From the NCBI RefSeq assembly GCF_019393635.1, contig NC_057861.1, forward strand, positions 169,967,577 to 170,031,576: a stretch of DNA of 64,000 bases, read 5' to 3'. Shown piece by piece: positions 58,437 through 64,000 of this stretch. The stretch's first letter is position 1; each line of letters opens with the position of its first letter. This stretch comes from Dromiciops gliroides (lineage: Eukaryota > Chordata > Mammalia > Microbiotheria > Microbiotheriidae). A program made the translations under genes and the position numbers. The notes under the pieces are model-generated. The model was not told where the DNA came from. It did no database searches and was given only the letters and a program-made list of their open reading frames with translations.

Positions 58437-59115
58437 ATGATGACATCTTCAAAATGAAATTAAGGTGTGAGAAGAATGAACTGGGAGAAAGAGAAAGGGA
58501 GAGATGGAAAGGGGTAACATATCTCACATGAAAGAAACAAGGAAAAGCTTATAGAGTGGAGGGGAAGATGGGGGAGTAGTGGGGGAGTGAGTGAGCCTGG
58601 CTTTCATTGGAATTGGCTCAAAAGAGGGAATAACATACACACTCAAGTGTATCTCTTGCCCTGCGAGAAGGTAGGAGGGGAAGGGGGAAAGGGTGGGAGG
58701 GGTGAAGGAAGGGAGGGCAGATTGGGGGAGTGGACAGTTAGAAGGAAAACACTTTTGAGGAGGGATAGGGTGAAAGAACTTAGAAAGTAGAGTAAATATC
58801 AAAGGGAGGGAATAGGATGGAGGGAAATACAGGTAGTGATAGTAATTGTGGAAAAAAAAAAAAGATTTGAAGCAAGTTTGTCTAATAGGCCTTAGTTCTT
58901 AAACACATAGAGAACTGAGTCAAATTTGTTAAAAAGAGAGCGATTCCCCCATTGATAGATGATCAAAAGACATGAAGTTTTCAGATGAAATAATCAAAGC
59001 CACTTATATCCATATGAAAAAAAGAATGCTTTATTTTTTTCTTTTAAATAGAATTTTATTTTCCAAAATATATGTAAAAACAAATTTTAACATCAATTTT
59101 TAAAAACTTTGTGTT

Positions 59116-59281
59116 CCAGGGGTGGCTAGGTGGCGCAGTGGATAAAGCACTGGCCCTGGAGTCAGGAGTTCCTGAGTTCAAATCCAGCCTCAGACACTTG
59201 ACACTTACTGGCTGTGTGACCCTGGGCAAGTCACTTAACCCCCATTGCCCCACAAAAAACAAAAAACAAACAAAAAAACAC
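59116..59281 (+). mobile_element. CORE-SINE in the 3' end of half-L1 'D'
   Basis: ggtggctaggtggcgcagtg head, 'gtgtgaccctgggcaagtca', A-rich (CAAA)n tail. Target duplication ctttgtgtt at 59,107-59,115 and 59,282-59,290. Confidence 0.95.
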
Positions 59282-60483
59282 CTTTGTGTTACAACTTCTC
59301 TTCCTCCCTCCATTCCCACCCCACACCCACAAGAACTCAAGCAATTCAAAATAAGTTATACATGAGTAGTCATGTAAAACATTCCCATATTAGCTAGATT
59401 GTGAGAGAAAACAGTAAAAATAAACAAAACAAAACTTCAGATTAAGGAATTGTCAAAGAGGACAAAAAAAAATTAAAAATGTGTTTCCATCTGTTTTCAG
59501 ATACTATCAGTTCTTTCTCTGCATATGGGCTGCAATCTTCATAAGTCCTTCAGGGTTATATTGGATCATTGCCTTGCTGAAAATACCCACGTGCTTCCCA
59601 GCAGATCATCTTACACTATTGCTGTAATTTTGTATACTGTACATTTCACTCTGCTTCAGTACATGTAGGTCTTTCCAGGTTTTTCTGATAGAATCCTGTT
59701 CATCATAACCTGTATATAGTACCTTAAGCTTGACAGATAATAGCCCAGCAAAGTAGGTACTATACATTTTGCCATTATAATCAATTATCATAACTATTTC
59801 CCTCCATCCCACTCCCTCCCCATGACATTTACTCTATCTTCTATATTCTTTTTACCTCTTCCTCCTCAAAAGTGTTTTACTTCTGACTATCCTCTTCCAG
59901 CTCCTCACTCTCTTCTTTCACTCATCCTTCCTTATCCTCCTCCCCTCCTACTTTCCTGCAGGATTAAATAGATTACTCCTCCCAATTAGGTATGAATGCT
60001 ATTCCCTCCATTAGCCCACTCAGATGAGATCAAGGTCCATGACCTAATTTGGTGTTCTAAATTGTTCATCCTTCCTCCCTCGTCAACCTTCCCTATGAGA
60101 TCAAGCAATTCAATATGTCATACTTGTGCTGTAATGCAGAACATGTTCATCTTCCTTGAAAGTGTTTTGCTTTTTACTGCTCTCTCCCCCAATCTGCCCT
60201 TCCCTCCTTCCCTTCTCCCTACCCCTTTATCTCCCTCCCCTCCGTCTGGGCAAAAATATATTACTATACCTACTTGAGTATTATGTTAGTCCTTCTTTGA
60301 TCCAATTCTGATGATATTAAGGTTCACTCACTCCCCAACTCTTTCCCCTTCTTCTCCTCCCCTCCATAAGCTTTTTTCTTGTTTCCTTCATGTGAACTAC
60401 CTCTCCCCAGACCATCTCTCCCCTTCTCCCTCCCCCAGTCTATTCCTCCTACACCTCAACCCTATTATAAAAATGTCATCATG

Positions 60484-60595
60484 GGTTAGTTAGGTGGCAC
60501 AGTGGACAAAGCACAAGCCCTGGACCCAGGAGGCCCCAAACCCAAATATGGCCCCAGACTTAAGACACCCCACCCTATCTGCCCCATAAAAAACA
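60484..60595 (+). mobile_element. Captured SINE in the spacer of half-L1 'D'
   Basis: ggttagttaggtggcacagt head, 'gcacaagccctggacccagg', truncated before the CORE end ('caccctatctgcccc'), A-rich tail. Flanks aaatgtcatcatg and aaatgctttacagatatc match copy B. Confidence 0.92.
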
Positions 60596-60767
60596 AAACA
60601 TAAATGCTTTACAGATATCATCCTTTCATATTCAGTTCAGACCTGTCTTCTGTGAATTTCTTACTGAGATAGTTCTTATGAATTCAAAGTCTTATCTTCC
60701 CACGTAGGAAGGTAAACAGTTTGATCTTTTAATATCCCTCATGAAGTTTTTATCCTGTTTACCTTTT

Positions 60768-61751
60768 TAGGCTTCTCCAGCGTCTTATATTTGAAAGTCA
60801 AATTTTCTATTAAGTTCAGGTCTTTTCATCAAAAATGCCTGAAAGAACTCTTTCTAATTGAAATTCCATTTTTCCTCTGAAACATTATGATTAGTTTTGC
60901 TGGGTATGTGATTTTTGGCAGTAGTCCCATTCCCTTTGCCCTCTGGAATATCATATTCCATGCCCTAGGGCCCTTTAATGTAGATTCTTATAGATCTTGC
61001 TTTATCCTTATTGGAGCTCCACAGTATATGAATTCCTTTTTTCTGCTGCTTGCAATATTTTCTCCTTGACCTGGGAGTTCTGGAATTTGGCTATAATATT
61101 CCTGGAGGTTTTCCTTTTGGGATCTCTTTCAGGAGGTGATCGCTGGATTCTTTCAATTTCTATTTTAGCTTCTGCTTCTAGAATATCAGGGAAATTTTCC
61201 CTCACAATCCCTTGGAGGATGGTGTCTAAGCTTTTATTTTGGCCATGGTTGTCAGGTAGTCCAGTGATTTTCAAATTATTTCTCCTTGATTTATTTTCCA
61301 GGTCAGCTGTTTTGCCAAGGAGATATTTCACATTGCCCTCTATTTTTTTTTTCATTCAATTGGATTTGCTTTACTGTGTCTTGGTTTCTCATAAAGTCAC
61401 TAGCTTCCATTTATTCAATCCTAATTCTTAGGCAGTTATTTTCTTCAGACAATTTTTAATATCCTTTTCCATTTGGCTTTTCAAACTGTTTACTTTTTTC
61501 TCATGACTCTCCTGCATCGCTCTCATTTCTCTTTCCATTCTTTCCTCCATTCCTCTACATCTTCCTTCTATTTCTCCTACTTTCTCTTCAAAGTCCCTTT
61601 TGAGAGCTTCCATGGGCTGAGACCAGATCATATTTTTCTTGGATGTTTTGGATGTTGGAGCTTTGACTCTGTTATTATCTTCTTCTTCTAAGGTTGTATT
61701 GTGGTCTACCTTGTCCCCAAAGAAGTTTTTGATGGTTTTCTGCTTTCTCAT
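60768..61751 (-). pseudogene. L1 ORF1 remnant (copy D)
   Basis: 61,751-61,428: start MRKQKTIKNFFGDKVDHNTT, acidic stretch, coiled coil (MEALKRDFEEKVGEIEGRCR and MEREMRAMQESHEKKVNSLK). A frameshift near 61,430 follows. 61,355-61,008: trimer-proximal and RRM part (KYLLGKTADLENKSRRNNLK, then ITGLPDNHG) and VRENFPDILEAEAKIEIERI, KRKTSRNIIAKFQN. A stop near 61,008 precedes the C-terminal domain. Domain order and key Arg/Asn-rich RRM segment are those of L1 ORF1p, about 330 residues if unbroken. Cannot encode a complete protein. Confidence 0.87.
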
Positions 61752-61790
61752 CCTGGCTTACTATTTCTTGGCTTTTAACTACTTCTTAAA

Positions 61791-62357
61791 GTGTGGCACT
61801 GCTTCCAGGACACACTGTTCGAGCTGCTGCATGGCCTGGGGGATGATTGGGCTTCTTCTCAGCCTGCCTGGCCTCAATTTTATTTGATTTTAAACTCTCC
61901 ATTGGGGGGGAGTCAGAGGAGGGGGGCTGCTTCTCAGTGCTGCTCCTGTTCCCAGCTTCAGTGCATCCAGGTGTTTTGGTTTGATAGAGGGCAGGTTTTA
62001 ATCTCACCTGGCCTGTTATCTGGTCCTGAGATAACCTCAAGCCTACTTACTAAACAACCAACCAGCAAAGCTTTCTGTGGGGTGGTTCTTAGCTTCTACA
62101 ATGCCTGTTCCCCTGCTCCCCTCCCCCACCTGTGCCTCTTGCAGCTCAGGATTTCTTCCTGGTTCCCCGCTGGTGTGGGACAGTCAAATTCTTCCCCCCC
62201 ATCCACTGATATCCCTGCACATACCGCTTCCCCCCACCACCACCTGGCCAGCCATTTAACCCAATTGCACGCTCAGCTGCAGAAGATGCCACTGCTACAC
62301 GTGATTCAGAGGCTCTGGGGTAAATTCCTCAGGCAGGTGTCTGGTGTATTGGCCTGA
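61791..62357 (+). other. 188-codon ORF antisense to the L1 'D' 5'UTR
   Basis: The longest ORF of the window reads antisense through the 5'UTR of half-L1 'D'. It is Pro/Ser/Cys-rich with no recognised domain. Human L1 has an antisense promoter and a short antisense ORF0, so an antisense ORF is worth noting. The matching region of copy B keeps a similar DWAFSQPSWP segment, but its frame is broken. Most likely a by-product of GC-rich 5'UTR sequence. Confidence 0.3.
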
Positions 62358-62554
62358 TCGAAGTGTTAGGCTTTACTTGTGGCCCAGCATGGCCCCCTGA
62401 AATCTATTTATTGCTGGAGAAAACTCTCAGCCTATATTTTTGTGTGTTTTTCTGCTTCAGGGGTTCTTTTATTGCTATTTTTAGGGTGATTGTATCAGGA
62501 GCTTGGTGCATTTAAAGTCTTTCCTCTGCCATCTTGACTCAGCCCCCCTCTAAC

Positions 62555-63208
62555 TAACTATTGATTGGAGAGATTTAGGCCAAAATAATTCTGGGTACTA
62601 CCTCATACCTATTGGATTGGAAAGTAGGACAGTAGAGGAAAATTACAAATGTTGTGGGGGACATGGGGACAATAAGATATTAATATACTCTTAGTAAAGT
62701 TGTAAACTGATTCAAACATTCTGTAGAGCAATTTGGAATTCTGGTCAAAGGGCTATAAAACCATACATACTCTTTGACCTAGCAATACCACTATAAGGTT
62801 GGTACCCTAAAAGAGAGTTTTTAAAAAAGTTAAATTCAATATTGGGATAATACTCATCAATTGGGGAATGGCTGAACAAATTATGGGATGAGATTAGGAT
62901 GGAACACCATTGTGCTGTAAGAAATGATGGGCAGGATGCTATCAGAAGGACTTATGAACAATGTAATACATCTATAGAGAAAGAATTGATGGTATCTGAA
63001 TATAGATTGAAACTTTTTTTTGGTTAGTTCTAATGTGGAAACATTTTGTATGTCTGCACATGTATAACATATTGAATTGCTTGAGGTCTTAGAGAGGGAG
63101 GGAGGAAAAGAATTTGGAACATGAAGTTTTTAAAAAATCAATGTGAAACTATGTTTTGTATGCAACTTGGAAAAATTCTAAATAAACAAATAATTTTAAA
63201 AATGTTAA
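62555..63208 (+). mobile_element. Half-L1 'C', right part: ORF2 C-terminus and 3'UTR
   Basis: Resumes at 'actattgattggagagattt', then 'ctacctcatacctattggat', 'gacctagcaataccactata', 'catcaattggggaatggctg', 3'UTR with 'ttagagagggagggaggaaa' and a tail ending 'taattttaaaaatgttaaaa'. Followed by the right target duplication at 63,209-63,225. Confidence 0.88.
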
Positions 63209-63225
63209 AAAGAACCCATGACTGG

Positions 63226-64000
63226 GACTCAGGTCAGCTGAATGTCACTTTGTTGTACGTGCCTCAATCCTTTCATCTCTAAAATCAAATTTTGGACCAG
63301 GTTATCTCTTAGATCTCTACAATCTCTAAATCTATAAGCTTCTAATTCAAAATGATCAAACAAGCATGAAATAAGCATCTTTAATGTTTGAATAAATGCC
63401 TAATATAGTCCTAGGTGTTGTCAGCATAAAGATATAAATGAAATTGTTTCTGATCTCAAGAAACTTGAATTCTATTGATGGCTGATTTCATAGTGAAATT
63501 CAGTCAGAATAGGTGAATCTATATTCAATATACATATTTTCTTTCTTATAGTCAGGTTCAATGGTATAATGGTAAATATTTAATACCTGGATTTCCAGAA
63601 AAAATAAAAGACAATGTGCAAGAATTACTTTTAAACTTAGTTTGCATTAGCATTTCCTCCATTACATTCTTTAGTCAAGATAATCTATAAAATAATAACT
63701 CAAGCCTTTAGTTGTAACATTTGCCTTTTTTCAAAATGTAAATGCTCACACAAAAATGAAAACATTGGGTCTTATGAGCAGGTATTAGTCAACTCCTGCA
63801 TTTATACTGGACTTAGATAAACTCTATACTATCTTGGTTTCTCCTGGCTGATGTTTTCTAACATATAGGAAAAAAAAAACCCTAAGTTAAAAAGAACACA
63901 AAGAACAATGTATAATGAAAACAAGCTTTCTCATAACCATATACACATGACACATCCTAAGAAATATTAGTTGTCTAGTAAACTTTGACACGGCATAGGT
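63226..64000. other. Mostly unique sequence with an L2/MIR scrap
   Basis: 63,365-63,480 ('aaataagcatctttaatgtt', 'ctgatctcaagaaacttgaa') resembles an old L2-related repeat. No gene. Confidence 0.5.

Larger units (their letters stand above)
56445..59030 (+). mobile_element. Half-L1 'C', left part: 5'UTR, ORF1, spacer, joint
   Basis: 5' end (ggcagatccacaatggagga, a decayed form of the promoter motif), 5'UTR to 57,133, ORF1 57,134-58,092, purine-rich spacer (58,660-58,740) with a SINE at 58,293-58,436. An A12-13 joint at about 58,852-58,864 then leads straight into late ORF2 ('acacatagagaactgagtca'). All of the endonuclease and most of the RT are missing. Target duplication aaagaacccacaactgg (56,428-56,444) against aaagaacccatgactgg (63,209-63,225) brackets the whole insertion, including the nested copy D. 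Confidence 0.87.
59031..62554 (-). mobile_element. Half-L1 'D', nested in 'C': 5'UTR, ORF1, spacer, 3' end
   Basis: Minus strand: 5' end at about 62,550 with gtcaagatggcagagga, long 5'UTR to 61,752, ORF1 61,751 to about 60,768, spacer with SINE (60,484-60,595), a purine-rich tract that appears in two blocks (60,180-60,245 and 59,800-59,960) split by a short L1 3'UTR-like piece (about 60,045-60,150), then the ORF2 C-terminus and 3' end to 59,031. No endonuclease or RT. It interrupts late ORF2 of copy C. I could not find a clear target duplication. Confidence 0.83.

Overview
This window looks like intergenic or intronic DNA from a marsupial. No intact host protein-coding gene is supported. The lineage call rests on repeats. 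More than a dozen copies of a short poly(A)-tailed tRNA-derived SINE with the 3' CORE sequence of marsupial SINEs (WSINE1/MAR1-like) are present. There are also longer marsupial CORE-SINEs, therian MIR/THER1 and LINE-2 remnants, and L1 elements whose ORF1, ORF2 and 3' ends read like marsupial L1. Family names come from memory of consensus sequences, not from a database search.

Layout. 0-2.1 kb: an L1 3' end, an exact 74-bp tandem duplication, an antisense L1 3' end carrying a SINE with a 12-bp target duplication, and another tRNA-SINE. 2.1-14 kb: unique AT-rich DNA with SINEs, microsatellites, an endogenous retroviral LTR (7.86-8.43 kb, minus) with adjacent retroviral sequence, an L1 ORF2 scrap, a weak Gag-like zinc-knuckle relic and an antisense L1 3' end. 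14-15.9 kb: a SINE whose tail became a ~300-bp microsatellite, then a processed RPLP2 pseudogene inserted at the 5' junction of a truncated L1. 16-28.6 kb: old L2, MIR, hAT-like and CORE-SINE copies with long unique stretches. 28.6-42.1 kb: a nested L1 cluster. 42-56.4 kb: mostly unique sequence with old SINE/L2 copies, large microsatellites and several repeat-free blocks that resemble conserved non-coding elements. 56.4-63.2 kb: a second nested L1 pair. 63.2-64 kb: unique sequence with an L2/MIR scrap.

The most interesting observation is in the two L1 clusters. Four L1 copies (about 31.0-34.0 plus, 35.4-38.5 minus, 56.4-63.2 plus, 59.0-62.6 minus) keep the 5'UTR, ORF1, a long purine-rich inter-ORF spacer and a 3' end, but lack most or all of ORF2. 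All four carry a SINE at the same spacer position and in the same antisense orientation. A fifth L1 (28.6-40.3 kb), which still has ORF2, lacks that SINE. This suggests an ORF1-only ('half-L1') lineage that captured a SINE before amplifying. HAL1-type half-L1s are known in mammals; I do not know whether this SINE-bearing form has been described.

The four copies would have depended on ORF2 protein from other L1s. Every ORF in the window that resembles a known protein is broken.
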